From CAVVSD01 sp963757125 (lineage in GTDB: Bacteria; Actinomycetota; Thermoleophilia; Solirubrobacterales; Solirubrobacteraceae), in assembly GCA_963757125.1 (NCBI GenBank), contig CAVWQP010000005.1:62001-126000 (forward strand): 64,000 bases of DNA. The letters are read 5' to 3'. Shown here one piece after another: positions 25,196-33,786 of the stretch. The stretch's first letter is position 1. Every line of letters begins with the position of its first letter. The notes below the pieces were generated by a model, which did not search any database, was not told the DNA's origin, and saw only the letters and a program-made list of their open reading frames with translations. The translations under genes and the position numbers were made by a program.

Positions 25196-26383
25196 ATGCC
25201 CGCCCGCCGCGCGATCGCCCTCGCCGCCGTGGCGGCGACGCTCGTGGGTGCAGGCGCCGCGCAGGCGCAGGCGCCACCGCTGGCGCTCACCGCCGAGGCC
25301 ACCGAGACGGGGTGGGTCACCGTGCACGTCGCGGGCGCTCCCGGCACCCGTGTGACGCTCGCGGAGGCCGGGCAGCCGCTGCGCACGGTCACCGTCCGCG
25401 CGGACGGCACGGCCCTCGTCCAGCACCTCTCCCCCTGGCGCTGCGACGCGACGACGCGCACGATCACGGCCGCCGGCGGCGGTGCGACGGCGGCCGCGAC
25501 GGTCACGACCCCACCCTGTACGGACCGCTTCACGCTGCGGGCGCCCCGGACGGCCCGCGCCGGCCGTGCCGCCACCGTGCGCGTGACCGACCGGTGGCGC
25601 GTCGGGGGCGCAAAGACGGTCGTCTGCCTGCGGATGCGGGGACGCGACGTCGGGTGCGCGTCGGCGACGCCCGGCGCGCGGTCGCGCGAGCTGCGGCTGT
25701 GGCCCGTCCGCTCCGGGGCCGCGACGATCACGCTCACCGCGCCGTCGACGCCACCGCAGAGCGTCGCGCTGCGGGTCCGCGCCCGAGAGGGCTCCCTGCG
25801 CGTGCTCGCGGCGGGCGACTCGATGATGCAGGTCCTCGACACCACGCTGGGCGACCGCCTGTCCGGCGCCGATCTCCACAGCGACGCGCACGTCAGCACG
25901 GGGATCACGAAGCCGGCGCTGCTGAACTGGCCCGCGCAGGCGCGCCGGCTGGCGCGGGCGCAGCGCCCGGACGCGACCGTGGTCTTCCTCGGCGCCAACG
26001 ACGGCTTCGGCCTTCCCAAGCCGGGCGGCGGCCAGGAGCCCTGCTGCTCGCAGGCCTGGGTCGACGCCTACGCCGCGCGGGCCCGGTCGATGATGGCGGC
26101 GTACTCGCGGGCGGGCGCCGGCCGCGTGTACTGGCTCACCCTGCCCCAGCCACGGCGCGCGGCGTTCGCGCAGATCTTCACGGCGGTGAACCAGGCCCTC
26201 CGGAGCGCGGCCCAGGCCTACCCCGCGACCGTCCGGATCGTCGACCTCGTCCCGGCGATCAGCCCCGGCGGCCGGTTCCGCCAGGCGCTGCGCCAGGCCG
26301 ACGGCGTCCACCTCACCCCTGCGGGGGACCGGGTCGCTGCGTCGCTCGTCGTGCGCGCGATGCGGCGCGACGGCCTGCGCTGA
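25196..26383 (+). CDS. Secreted SGNH-fold protein (DUF459-like), first of four
   Basis: 395 aa. Signal peptide (RRAIALAAVAATLVGAGAAQAQA), a beta-rich N-terminal domain (about 27-200) and a C-terminal SGNH hydrolase domain: LAAGDSMMQVLDTTL (nucleophile Ser about 210), VFLGANDGFGLP (oxyanion Asn) and ADGVHLTPAGDRVA (Asp/His). Strongly similar in layout to the protein at 28914-29933 (GQEPCCSQAWVDAYAARARSMM here; ECCGGAWASQYAFRARSMM there). DUF459/AlgJ-type proteins work with MBOAT acyltransferases in modifying exported glycans, which fits the neighbourhood. Confidence 0.85.
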   Translation: MPARRAIALAAVAATLVGAGAAQAQAPPLALTAEATETGWVTVHVAGAPGTRVTLAEAGQPLRTVTVRADGTALVQHLSPWRCDATTRTITAAGGGATAAATVTTPPCTDRFTLRAPRTARAGRAATVRVTDRWRVGGAKTVVCLRMRGRDVGCASATPGARSRELRLWPVRSGAATITLTAPSTPPQSVALRVRAREGSLRVLAAGDSMMQVLDTTLGDRLSGADLHSDAHVSTGITKPALLNWPAQARRLARAQRPDATVVFLGANDGFGLPKPGGGQEPCCSQAWVDAYAARARSMMAAYSRAGAGRVYWLTLPQPRRAAFAQIFTAVNQALRSAAQAYPATVRIVDLVPAISPGGRFRQALRQADGVHLTPAGDRVAASLVVRAMRRDGLR

Positions 26384-27448
26384 TCAGACGCAGGAGCGGG
26401 CGGCGTCGGCGTACATCTGCGCGCGTGCCGAGTAGCCGGCGGGCGTCGCGTGCACGCCGTCGGACCCGAGCCACTCGGGGTGCGCCGCGACCTGCTGCGC
26501 CCACGGGACGAGCTTCATGACGGAGGGGTTCTCCGCGGCCAGCTCGGCGAGCGCCTGGTTCGCGCGGGCGTAGGTCACGCCTCCGACGGCGGGCCGCACG
26601 ATCGTCGCCCAGACGACGCAGCCGTGACCGGACTGGCGCGTGATGGTCTCGCGGACCGCCGAGCGCAGCGTGTCCACCGCGCCGGGCGCGTCGTTCGTGA
26701 AGAGGCTGATGGCGAGCACGGGCGGTCGCTCGGACATGCCGCGGACGATGCCCATCCCCTCGGCCAACGGGCGGCCGACGCGGGCGTTCGTGCTCAGCGT
26801 CCAGCCGCTCAGCGCGGTCGTCAGCGGGGACTGGATGCCCACGGCGAGCGAGTCCCCGACGACCACCATGCGCGACGGAGCGAGGTTCGAGGGGGACGTG
26901 GACGGTGCCGGTGCGGCGGACGCGCTCGTCGCGTTGGGCGCGGTGGTGACAGGCCGGGTCGTGCTGCTCGCGGCCCGGCGGGCGGCGCGCGTCCGCGTGT
27001 GCCTGCGCGACGCCGTCTTCGCCTTCGGGAGCTCGAGGCGGGCGAGGGAGATCGCGACCTGCGCGCCCGTCTGGGCGGTGACGCGCACGCGTGGGTAGCT
27101 CTTCGTCGCCTTCAGGAGCACGCTCACGGTCCAGTGCCCCGTCGGATCGACCTGCGCGCCGGCGGCGCAGCGCGGGTCGTCGCACCCGGTGCTGACCTGG
27201 ACGAGATCGCCGGCGTTGCCGCGGCCGGCGACGTCGGCCATGGCGCGGATGCCGACGGCGTCCTGCCGGGCGGTGACCGCGCGGTCGCCGGGGCTGTCGA
27301 TCGTCACGAACGGGGACGCGGGCGGCGGCTCGGCCGGCGCGCGCACGTTCGCCTTCGCGGGAGCGGAGGAGTCGGCGGCACAGCCGGTGGCGACGGCGGT
27401 GGAGAGAGCGGCGAGGGCGAGGAGCAGCGCGACGCGCACGAATGTCAC
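26384..27448 (-). CDS. SGNH-fold lipoprotein, second of four
   Basis: 354 aa from GTG 27448. Lipoprotein signal: VRVALLLALAALSTAVATGC with lipobox ATGC. Then a beta-sandwich region (VTIDSPGDRAVTARQDAVGI..., reminiscent of Big/Fn3-type domains), a basic Thr/Ala-rich linker (SRRHTRTRAARRAASSTT) and a C-terminal SGNH domain: VVVGDSLAVGI (Ser), SLFTNDAPGA (Asn) and GSDGVHATPAGY (Asp/His). Membrane-anchored outside the cell. Its start is 63 bp from the divergent MBOAT gene. Role in surface-glycan acylation is inferred. Confidence 0.8.
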   Translation of the reverse strand: MTFVRVALLLALAALSTAVATGCAADSSAPAKANVRAPAEPPPASPFVTIDSPGDRAVTARQDAVGIRAMADVAGRGNAGDLVQVSTGCDDPRCAAGAQVDPTGHWTVSVLLKATKSYPRVRVTAQTGAQVAISLARLELPKAKTASRRHTRTRAARRAASSTTRPVTTAPNATSASAAPAPSTSPSNLAPSRMVVVGDSLAVGIQSPLTTALSGWTLSTNARVGRPLAEGMGIVRGMSERPPVLAISLFTNDAPGAVDTLRSAVRETITRQSGHGCVVWATIVRPAVGGVTYARANQALAELAAENPSVMKLVPWAQQVAAHPEWLGSDGVHATPAGYSARAQMYADAARSCV

Positions 27449-27479
27449 ACCTGTGAGATCGGCTGCAACGCGCACAGGT
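27449..27479. promoter_or_regulatory. Inverted repeat between SGNH lipoprotein and MBOAT genes
   Basis: ACCTGTG (27449-27455) and CACAGGT (27473-27479) are exact reverse complements separated by 17 bp, filling most of the 63-bp divergent spacer. Could be a dyad operator; the arms touch the GTG at 27448. No matching regulator is adjacent. Weak evidence. Confidence 0.3.
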
Positions 27480-27511
27480 TGAGCGAACGGGGTTAGGGTC
27501 ACGCGCCCGTC

Positions 27512-28912
27512 GTGCTCTTCCCCACGGTCCAGTTCGCCATCTTCTTCTGCGTGGTGCTCACGGCCTCGTGGGCGCTCATGCCGCATCCGAGGGCGTGGAA
27601 GCCGTTCATCCTCACGGCGAGCTACGTGTTCTACGCGGCCGCGAACTGGCGCTTCTGCGCGCTGCTCGCGGCGCTCACGATCGCCAACCAGGTCGCCGCG
27701 CGCCTCATCGACCGCGCCCGCGACGACCCGCGGCGCAGCAAGCAGATTCTGGCCGCGGCGATCGTCATCGACCTCGGCGTGCTCGGGGTCTTCAAGTACT
27801 ACGGCTTCTTCGTCGAGGACATCGGCGACCTGCTCGACACGGTCGGTCTCGGGCTGCCGCTGCCGCTGCTCTCCCTGGCGCTGCCGATCGGCGTCAGCTT
27901 CTTCACGTTCCAGGCGATCTCGTACGTCGTCGACGTGCGGCGCAGGCTGCTCCCACCGGCGTCGCTGCTGGACTTCGCGATCTACCTGACCTTCTTCCCC
28001 CACCTCGTGGCGGGGCCGATCGTCCGGGCGCGCGAGTTCATCCCCCAGCTCGCGACGCCGCGCGAGCGCTCCCACGTCCCGGTCGGCGCGGCGGTGACGC
28101 TCATCGCCGTCGGTCTCATCAAGAAGGTGGCGATCGCCGACTACCTGGCGCGGGAGGTCGTCGACCCGGTCTTCGCCGTCCCGCAGGCGTACTCCGCGCA
28201 GGACGTCGTGCTCGCCGCCTACGCCTACGCCGCGCAGATCTACTGCGACTTCTCCGGCTACACGGACATCGCGATCGGGCTGGCGCTGCTCATGGGGTTC
28301 GTCTTCCCGCAGAACTTCGACCGGCCCTACATCGCGCTGAGCCTCCGCGACTTCTGGCGCCGCTGGCACATCACGCTCTCGCGCTACCTGCGCGACTTCC
28401 TCTACATCCCGCTCGGCGGCAACCGGAAGGGACGCGCGCGGACGTACGTGAACCTCATGATCACGATGACGCTCGGCGGCCTGTGGCACGGCGCGGCGTG
28501 GACCTTCGTGCTGTGGGGAGCGATGCACGGGGCGGGGCTCTCGTTCGAGCACGCGGTCGGGGAGCGCCGGCTCGCGCGGATCCCGAAGCTGGTGCGGTGG
28601 TTCGTCGTGCTGCAGTTCGTGGTCCTCGGCTGGATCCTCTTCCGCTCGCCCGACCTCGCCTCGGTCGGGGAGTTCCTCTCGCGACTGGCGCACCCGGGCG
28701 CGGCGACGCTGTGGACCGCTCCGGTCGTGCTCGCGGTGCTCGCGGTGTTCGTCGTGCAGGCCGTGCCGCGCGACTGGCGCCAGCGCGTGCGCAGCTGGGT
28801 CCAGCGCCGCCATCCCGTGACGCTCGGCCTGGGCCTCGCATCGGTCATCCTGCTCGTCGGCGCGACGGTCCCCAGCCAGGGCGTCCCGCCGTTCATCTAC
28901 TTCCAGTTCTGA
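27512..28912 (+). CDS. MBOAT O-acyltransferase (AlgI-like)
   Basis: 466-aa membrane-bound O-acyltransferase with about ten spans. VLGVFKYYGFF, LPIGVSFFTFQAISYVVDVRR, IYLTFFPHLVAGPIVRAREF, YCDFSGYTDIAIGLALLMGF, DFWRRWHITLSRYLRDFLYIP and the catalytic-His motif GGLWHGAAWTFVLWG (about residue 327) are all diagnostic. Moves acyl groups, usually acetyl, across the membrane onto an exported polysaccharide. Its partner SGNH protein follows 1 bp after the stop. GTG start. Confidence 0.95.
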   Translation: MLFPTVQFAIFFCVVLTASWALMPHPRAWKPFILTASYVFYAAANWRFCALLAALTIANQVAARLIDRARDDPRRSKQILAAAIVIDLGVLGVFKYYGFFVEDIGDLLDTVGLGLPLPLLSLALPIGVSFFTFQAISYVVDVRRRLLPPASLLDFAIYLTFFPHLVAGPIVRAREFIPQLATPRERSHVPVGAAVTLIAVGLIKKVAIADYLAREVVDPVFAVPQAYSAQDVVLAAYAYAAQIYCDFSGYTDIAIGLALLMGFVFPQNFDRPYIALSLRDFWRRWHITLSRYLRDFLYIPLGGNRKGRARTYVNLMITMTLGGLWHGAAWTFVLWGAMHGAGLSFEHAVGERRLARIPKLVRWFVVLQFVVLGWILFRSPDLASVGEFLSRLAHPGAATLWTAPVVLAVLAVFVVQAVPRDWRQRVRSWVQRRHPVTLGLGLASVILLVGATVPSQGVPPFIYFQF

Positions 28913-28913
28913 G

Positions 28914-29933
28914 ATGACCGACACGAGCGTCCCCGACAACTCCCTCTACGAAACGCCCACGGCGCGGCGCGCGGGTGCGCGTGAGGCGATCGTCTGCGTG
29001 CTGCTCGCGGCGGTCGCGCTCGTGCTCCTGGCGGGGTCGTCGGTGCGGTCGGCCGGCGAGGAGATGAACAGCGGGATCGTCCGCTCCGTCGTGCTCGCGG
29101 TCGGCGAGCCGACGGGCTGGGTCGCCGACCGGCTGCCGCTCGCCGACGCGGTGAGCCGCCTGACCAGCGGGCTCTCGTCCGAGGAGGACCTCGGATCGGG
29201 GCCGAGCGTCTTCGCCGGCGGCGGGGCCAACGCGGCTGCCGTGCCGCCGGTCACGCCCGACGCGTTCGATCCCGCCGCGCTCGGCGAGAAGCCTGCGCGG
29301 CCGGGCCCGCTGAAGACGCTGCTGGTGACCGGCGACTCGCTGAGCCAGCCGCTGGACGCCGAGCTCGCGCGCGACCTCGCCGGTCGCGACGGCGTGCGCG
29401 TCGTCCGCGACGCGCGGCTCGGGACCGGCATCTCGAAGTCCGACCTGCTCGACTGGGGCAAGCTCTCGGTCGCGCAGACGCGCAAGGACCGCCCCGACGC
29501 CGTCGTGATGTTCCTCGGGGCGAACGAGGGCTTCCCGATCGAGGTCGGCGGCAGGGAGGCGGAGTGCTGCGGAGGCGCGTGGGCGTCGCAGTACGCGTTC
29601 CGCGCGCGGTCGATGATGAACGTGTACCGCCGCAACGGCGCGGCGCGGGTCTACTGGCTCCTGCTGCCGCAGCCGCGCGACCCGGCGCGGGCGAAGATCT
29701 CCCGTGCCGTGAACGCCGCGATCGCCGTCGCCGCCGAGCCCTACCGCGCGCAGGTCCGCGTGCTGGACATGGGCGCGATCTTCACGCCTGGCGGCCGCTA
29801 CCGGGCCGCGATGAGCGTCGGCGGGCGCGACACGATCGTCCGCGAGCCCGACGGCGTCCACCTCAACGACGCGGGCGCCCGCGTCGCGGCGACGGCGGTG
29901 CTGCGGGCGGTGAACCGCGACTTCGGACCCTGA
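28914..29933 (+). CDS. Membrane-anchored SGNH protein, MBOAT partner, third of four
   Basis: 339 aa. Short cytosolic N-terminus, one membrane span (REAIVCVLLAAVALVLLAGSSV, about 24-45), a linker, then the SGNH domain: LVTGDSLSQPLDAELA (Ser), VMFLGANEGFPIEVG (Asn; usual GAND is GANE) and PDGVHLNDAGARVA (Asp/His). Immediately behind the MBOAT gene, as AlgJ/AlgX-like proteins are behind AlgI. It would act outside the membrane to complete acyl transfer to the glycan. Confidence 0.88.
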   Translation: MTDTSVPDNSLYETPTARRAGAREAIVCVLLAAVALVLLAGSSVRSAGEEMNSGIVRSVVLAVGEPTGWVADRLPLADAVSRLTSGLSSEEDLGSGPSVFAGGGANAAAVPPVTPDAFDPAALGEKPARPGPLKTLLVTGDSLSQPLDAELARDLAGRDGVRVVRDARLGTGISKSDLLDWGKLSVAQTRKDRPDAVVMFLGANEGFPIEVGGREAECCGGAWASQYAFRARSMMNVYRRNGAARVYWLLLPQPRDPARAKISRAVNAAIAVAAEPYRAQVRVLDMGAIFTPGGRYRAAMSVGGRDTIVREPDGVHLNDAGARVAATAVLRAVNRDFGP

Positions 29934-29960
29934 TGTCACGATCGCGCGGGCTACGTCGTC
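29934..29960 (+). promoter_or_regulatory. Probable ECF41-type promoter
   Basis: TGTCACG (29934-29940) and CGTC (29957-29960) with a 16-bp spacer match the published ECF41 pattern of a TGTCACA -35 and CGTC -10. Only 8 bp separate the -10 from the epimerase ATG at 29969, implying a leaderless mRNA; no Shine-Dalgarno is present. The sigma factor at 30841 is ECF41-like, so autoregulation is likely. Confidence 0.65.
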
Positions 29961-29968
29961 ACCCTTGC

Positions 29969-30844
29969 ATGAACGAGATCGTGATCACCGGATCCACAGG
30001 GGTCATCGGGCAGCGCGCCGTCCGCGAGCTGCTCGCCGCAGGCCATGGCGTCACGGGCGTGACGCGCTCCGCGCGCGGCCGCGAGCGGCTCGAGGCCCTC
30101 GGCGCGCGCGCCGTCGACGCCGACGTGTTCGACGAGGCGTCCCTGCGCCGCGCCTTCGACGGCGCGGACGCCGTCGTGAACCTGCTGACGCACATCCCGA
30201 GCGCCGATCGCATGGCGGACCCGGCCGCCTGGGACGAGAACGACCGCATCCGCACGGAGGCGTCGGCGACGATCGCCCGCGCGGCCCAGGCCGCGGGCGT
30301 GCGACGGCTCGTCCAGGAGTCGATCGCGTTCGTCTACGCCGACGGCGGCGACGCCTGGCTCGACGAGGACGCGCCGGTCGCCGGCGGCGGCGTGACGACG
30401 ACCGCGCTGACCGCCGAGCGCAACGCGCGCGAGCTGTTCGACGGCGAGACCGTCGTGCTGCGCTTCGGGCTGTTCACCGGGGCCGACAGCGGATCGACGC
30501 TCGCCGCGCTGGAGGCCGCGCGCGGCGGCGCCTCGATCGCGGTCGGACCGCCCGGCGCGTACCGGCCGACGCTCGCGCTCGACGACGCGGCGGCGGCCGT
30601 CGCCGCAGCGCTGCGCGCGCCGGCGGGGACGTACAACGTCGCCGACGCCGACCCGGCGACGAACGCCGAGATCGACGCCGCGCTGGCCGCCGCCGCCGGC
30701 GTCGAAGCCCTGCGGCCCCAGGCGCTGCAGGACGGGCCGATGGCGCGCTCGCAGCGCGTGTCGAGCCGCCGGCTGCGCGACGCGACGGGCTGGGCGCCGC
30801 GGGTGCGCGCGGGCACGGAGACCTGGGACCGGATCGCCGCATGA
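29969..30844 (+). CDS. NAD(P)-dependent epimerase/dehydratase family protein
   Basis: 291-aa extended-SDR-like protein. Nucleotide motif VITGSTGVIGQRAVRELLAAG at the N-terminus, ADAVVNLLTHIP, RRLVQESIAFVYADG (in place of a standard YxxxK) and a C-terminal substrate region with GTYNVADADPATNAEID. Start chosen at ATG 29969 just after the ECF41-like promoter. Coupled (ATGA) to the ECF sigma gene. ECF41 factors are typically encoded beside carboxymuconolactone decarboxylases, oxidoreductases or epimerases; this is the epimerase case. Confidence 0.88.
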   Translation: MNEIVITGSTGVIGQRAVRELLAAGHGVTGVTRSARGRERLEALGARAVDADVFDEASLRRAFDGADAVVNLLTHIPSADRMADPAAWDENDRIRTEASATIARAAQAAGVRRLVQESIAFVYADGGDAWLDEDAPVAGGGVTTTALTAERNARELFDGETVVLRFGLFTGADSGSTLAALEAARGGASIAVGPPGAYRPTLALDDAAAAVAAALRAPAGTYNVADADPATNAEIDAALAAAAGVEALRPQALQDGPMARSQRVSSRRLRDATGWAPRVRAGTETWDRIAA

Positions 30845-31683
30845 CCGACGCGGAGCGCTTCGCGGAGGCCCGCCCGCGCCTGCTCCGGCTCGCATACAGC
30901 GAGCTGGGCGACCTCGGCGAGGCGGAGGACGTCGTGCAGGAGGCGTGGCTGCGGCTGGAGCGCGTGGACGCGCAGGCGATCGAGAACCTCGACGGCTGGC
31001 TGACGACGGTCGTCGCCCGGCTGGCGCTCGATCGCCTGCGGTCCGCCCGCTCGCGCCGCGAGACCTACGTCGGTCCGTGGCTCCCGGAGCCGCTCGGGTC
31101 CGACGACCCGGCGGATCGCGTCACGCTCGACGAGTCGGTCAGCTACGCGCTGCTGACCGTGCTCGAGCAGCTCTCGCCCGCGGAGCGCACGGCGTTCGTG
31201 CTGCATGACGTGTTCGACGTGCCGTTCGGCGAGGTCGCCGAGGTGGTCGGCCGCACACCGGAGGCGGTCCGGCAGCTCGCCTCGCGCGCTCGCCGCCACG
31301 TCACGCAGGAGGGCCCGCGCTTCGCGGCCTCGAGCGACGAGCACGATCGCGCCGTGCGCGCGTTCGCGCAGGCGATCGCCGAAGGGGAGCTCGAGGGGCT
31401 CGTCGCGGTGCTCGACCCCGATGTCATCTGGACGTCGGACGGTGGCGGCATCGCGAACGCAGCGCGCAAACCGCTGCGCGGTGGCGAGCGGGTCGCTCGC
31501 GCGTGGGTGGCGCTCGGGCGCAAGTCCCCGCACGAGCCGACCGAGATCAGGCTCAACGGGCAGCTCGGGTTGATGCTGCCGCACCGCGACGGCCATCGCT
31601 CGGCGATGTCGTTCATCGTCAGCGACGGCCGCGTCGTGCGCATCGACGCCGTCCGCAACCCGGAGAAGCTGCGGAGGGTCTGA
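30841..31683 (+). CDS. ECF sigma factor, ECF41 group
   Basis: 280 aa. Sigma-2 region LLRLAYSELGDLGEAEDVVQEAWLRL (about 14-39), linker with YVGPWLPEPL, sigma-4 region LSPAERTAFVLHDVFDVPFGEVAEVV...RQLASRARRHV, and a C-terminal SnoaL/NTF2-like domain (about 165-280) ending IDAVRNPEKL. The WLPEP linker and NPxKL end are ECF41 marks; the fused domain replaces a separate anti-sigma factor and senses an unknown signal. Cotranscribed with the epimerase. Confidence 0.92.
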   Translation: MTDAERFAEARPRLLRLAYSELGDLGEAEDVVQEAWLRLERVDAQAIENLDGWLTTVVARLALDRLRSARSRRETYVGPWLPEPLGSDDPADRVTLDESVSYALLTVLEQLSPAERTAFVLHDVFDVPFGEVAEVVGRTPEAVRQLASRARRHVTQEGPRFAASSDEHDRAVRAFAQAIAEGELEGLVAVLDPDVIWTSDGGGIANAARKPLRGGERVARAWVALGRKSPHEPTEIRLNGQLGLMLPHRDGHRSAMSFIVSDGRVVRIDAVRNPEKLRRV

Positions 31684-31691
31684 GCCGGGCG

Positions 31692-32540
31692 TCAGGCGGC
31701 GACGAGGCCGACGACGACCTCGTGGTCCTCGCGCGCCAGCACCCAGTCCCAGGGGCCGTTGCCGGTCCCCTGCCAGTCGTAGACGCGCCAGCCGTGCACC
31801 CGCAGGCCGCCCGTGCGCGCGAGGGTGCGGGCGCGCGCGCAGGAGATGCGCTCCTTGCGCAGCGTGACGTACACCCGGTAGCGGCGCCCGCCGCGCTGCA
31901 CGGCGCCGCAGCGCGTCGTCCCCGCCGCCCGCGCGGGCATCTTCAGGTCGGCGACGGGCGGGAACGCGAGCGGCGCGACGGCGTCCTTGATGAGGTGCGC
32001 GTAGGCGCTCGCGCCCTCGTGGCTGACGTGCAGGCCGTCGCCGGCGAACCAGCCGTCGTGCCCGGCGCTGAACGACACCCAGTCGATGAGGCGGACCCGC
32101 GTCGGGTGCTGCGCGGCGGCCGTGCGCATCGCTGCTGCGGCGCTCGCGATGTTGCGCGGCGTCACCAGGCCCAGCACGCGGTCGGGGCCCATGACGCCGA
32201 GCGCGCTGCTGATGGCGCCGGCCGACGCGCCGCCGTTCGCCCCGAGCGCGAGCACCGCGACCTGCGGCAGCGTGCCGCTGGCCTTGCGCGCGGCGAGCAT
32301 GCTCACGCCCTCGGCGAACGGGCGGCAGCCGTGGGCGTCGGCCTCGAGCCCGAGGCCGCCGAGCACCGGCGCGGCGAAGATCATCGTGGAGTCGCCGATG
32401 ACCAGCGGCGCGCGGCCGCCGGAGGGGCCGCCGTGCGCCGCCTGCACCCTGGTGCCCTCGTCGCAGGCGTACGCGGACGGCGCCAGGGCGAGCACCGCCA
32501 GGAGCGTCCCGAAGACGCCTGCGCCGAGCGCGCGGATCAA
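31692..32540 (-). CDS. Secreted SGNH-like protein, fourth of four
   Basis: 282 aa from a TTG at 32540. Signal peptide (IRALGAGVFGTLLAVLALAPSAYA). SGNH core: LVIGDSTMIFAAP (Ser), LALGANGGASAG (Asn) and FAGDGLHVSHEGASAYA (Asp/His), then an extra C-terminal beta-rich part with a Cys pair (TRCGAVQRG, ISCARARTL). Similar role to the other SGNH proteins nearby is inferred. Four base pairs after the stop of the preceding secreted-protein gene, so likely cotranscribed. Confidence 0.75.
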   Translation of the reverse strand: MIRALGAGVFGTLLAVLALAPSAYACDEGTRVQAAHGGPSGGRAPLVIGDSTMIFAAPVLGGLGLEADAHGCRPFAEGVSMLAARKASGTLPQVAVLALGANGGASAGAISSALGVMGPDRVLGLVTPRNIASAAAAMRTAAAQHPTRVRLIDWVSFSAGHDGWFAGDGLHVSHEGASAYAHLIKDAVAPLAFPPVADLKMPARAAGTTRCGAVQRGGRRYRVYVTLRKERISCARARTLARTGGLRVHGWRVYDWQGTGNGPWDWVLAREDHEVVVGLVAA

Positions 32541-32544
32541 CGGA

Positions 32545-32925
32545 TCAGGTGAACTGCGTGTAGTCGTGGTTCACGCGGTCGTCGCCCTTGCGGCAGCGGA
32601 CCTTCGCGTCGAACTGCGTCGGGATCGACTCACGGGTCTCCGTGCAGCTGTAGCCCTGCACGCGGCTCGTGCAGCGGCCCTTCTTGCCGCCGTTGCGGGT
32701 GCGGCAGCGGTAGTAGGCCTTGACGACGCTCTCGCCCGTCGCGCAGCTCACGCCCGTCGTCGACAGCGACGTGACGTACGTGGGGCCGAGCTTGCGGTCC
32801 TTGCCGGCCAGCGAGCACTTCGCCGCGGCGGTCGCCGTCGGAGGGTCGTCGGCGGCGGCGACAGCGGTGAGCGATGCGGCGGACAGCAGCACAGCGAGCA
32901 CGACGGCGAGAACGGCGCGGGTCAT
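32545..32925 (-). CDS. Small Cys-rich secreted protein
   Basis: 126 aa. Signal peptide TRAVLAVVLAVLLSAASLTAVAAA, mature part of about 100 aa with six Cys (AKCSLAGK, GVSCATGES, YYRCRTRN, GRCTSRVQGYSCTE, VRCRKGDD) suggesting three disulphides, and basic overall. No family recognised; it looks like the small exported YxC...RC proteins common in Thermoleophilia. Precedes the fourth SGNH gene by 4 bp. Confidence 0.7.
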   Translation of the reverse strand: MTRAVLAVVLAVLLSAASLTAVAAADDPPTATAAAKCSLAGKDRKLGPTYVTSLSTTGVSCATGESVVKAYYRCRTRNGGKKGRCTSRVQGYSCTETRESIPTQFDAKVRCRKGDDRVNHDYTQFT

Positions 32926-32958
32926 CCGGATCCCCCAGGTCGGAAACGGGGCGGGATC

Positions 32959-33471
32959 TTAGTCGCGCGCCGCGATCCGATCCTGCGCTGCACGTTCCTG
33001 TGCCTCGTGCGCGCGGCTGCGTCGCAGCGTCGTCCAGAGCGAACGCTGCCGGCGCGACTCAAGGTCCTCGGTCATCGCGGTCCGCAGCGCACTGCAGGTG
33101 TCCATGAGGTCGTCGTAGTCGCTCTCGGCGACCCGGTCGGCGTCGTCGGCCGGGGTCCGCAGCACGGCGGCGATGAGCCCCTGCACGTCGCCGTAGCGCG
33201 CACGCGCCGTCTCGGAGAGGTAGAGCCCGCCGGTCTCGAAGTACCAGCTGCGCAGCCGCTCGTGGAGGCCTTGGAGCTCTCCTCGCGTCAGTGGCCAGCG
33301 CGGCCAATGCGCGAGGAGCACCGTGTCCTTCCAGAGCTCCTGGTACGGCGCGAGGCGCGCGCCGCGGAGCTCCTCGCCCACCGCGGCGCGGTTGTCGAGG
33401 AGGGTCTTGACGTAGGTCCCCACGATCCCGACGACCAGCCCGATGAGCGCCGAGACGAGCTCCGTGGTCAT
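32959..33471 (-). CDS. Membrane-anchored hypothetical protein
   Basis: 170 aa. One N-terminal membrane span (ELVSALIGLVVGIVGTYVKTLL), then a charged, mostly helical soluble part rich in Arg, Glu and Leu (GELQGLHERLRSWYFETGGLYLSETARARYG, split by turns), predicted coiled-coil near the end (EDLESRRQRSLWTTLRRS). Resembles small YtxH/DUF-type membrane anchors without matching any. Three bp downstream of the 33475 gene. Confidence 0.65.
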   Translation of the reverse strand: MTTELVSALIGLVVGIVGTYVKTLLDNRAAVGEELRGARLAPYQELWKDTVLLAHWPRWPLTRGELQGLHERLRSWYFETGGLYLSETARARYGDVQGLIAAVLRTPADDADRVAESDYDDLMDTCSALRTAMTEDLESRRQRSLWTTLRRSRAHEAQERAAQDRIAARD

Positions 33472-33474
33472 GCG

Positions 33475-33786
33475 TCACCCACCCGTGACCTCGACCTGCT
33501 CGCACCAGGTGAAGTTCTGCACCGCCGGCGGCCACGCCTCGTGCGCGAGCGTCGCGACGCCCACCGCGTAGACGTACTCGCCCGCCTTGAGGCCTGCCGC
33601 GTCCGTCTCGCCGTGCCAGTTCCCGCCGCCGGCGAGCTTGCCCTCGCCTTCGACCATCACGTCCTTCTGCGACAGCATGAAGCTCAGCCGCTTCAGCGCG
33701 AAGCCCTCCTCGATCACGAACGGGCCCGTCGCCCGCACCTTGCCGTCACCCGTGAGCACCACGGTGTCGAACGCCTTCATCGCCAT
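33475..33786 (-). CDS. Hypothetical soluble protein, regulator-coupled
   Basis: 103 aa from ATG 33786, chosen because AAAGGGAG lies 8 bp upstream. Sequence suggests a small beta barrel: TVVLTGDGKVRATGPFVIEE, VMVEGEGKLAGGGNWHGE, GEYVYAVGVATLAHEAWPPAVQNF. One Cys. No family recognised. The start lies 10 bp inside the end of the giant regulator gene, so the two are probably cotranscribed. Confidence 0.65.
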   Translation of the reverse strand: MAMKAFDTVVLTGDGKVRATGPFVIEEGFALKRLSFMLSQKDVMVEGEGKLAGGGNWHGETDAAGLKAGEYVYAVGVATLAHEAWPPAVQNFTWCEQVEVTGG

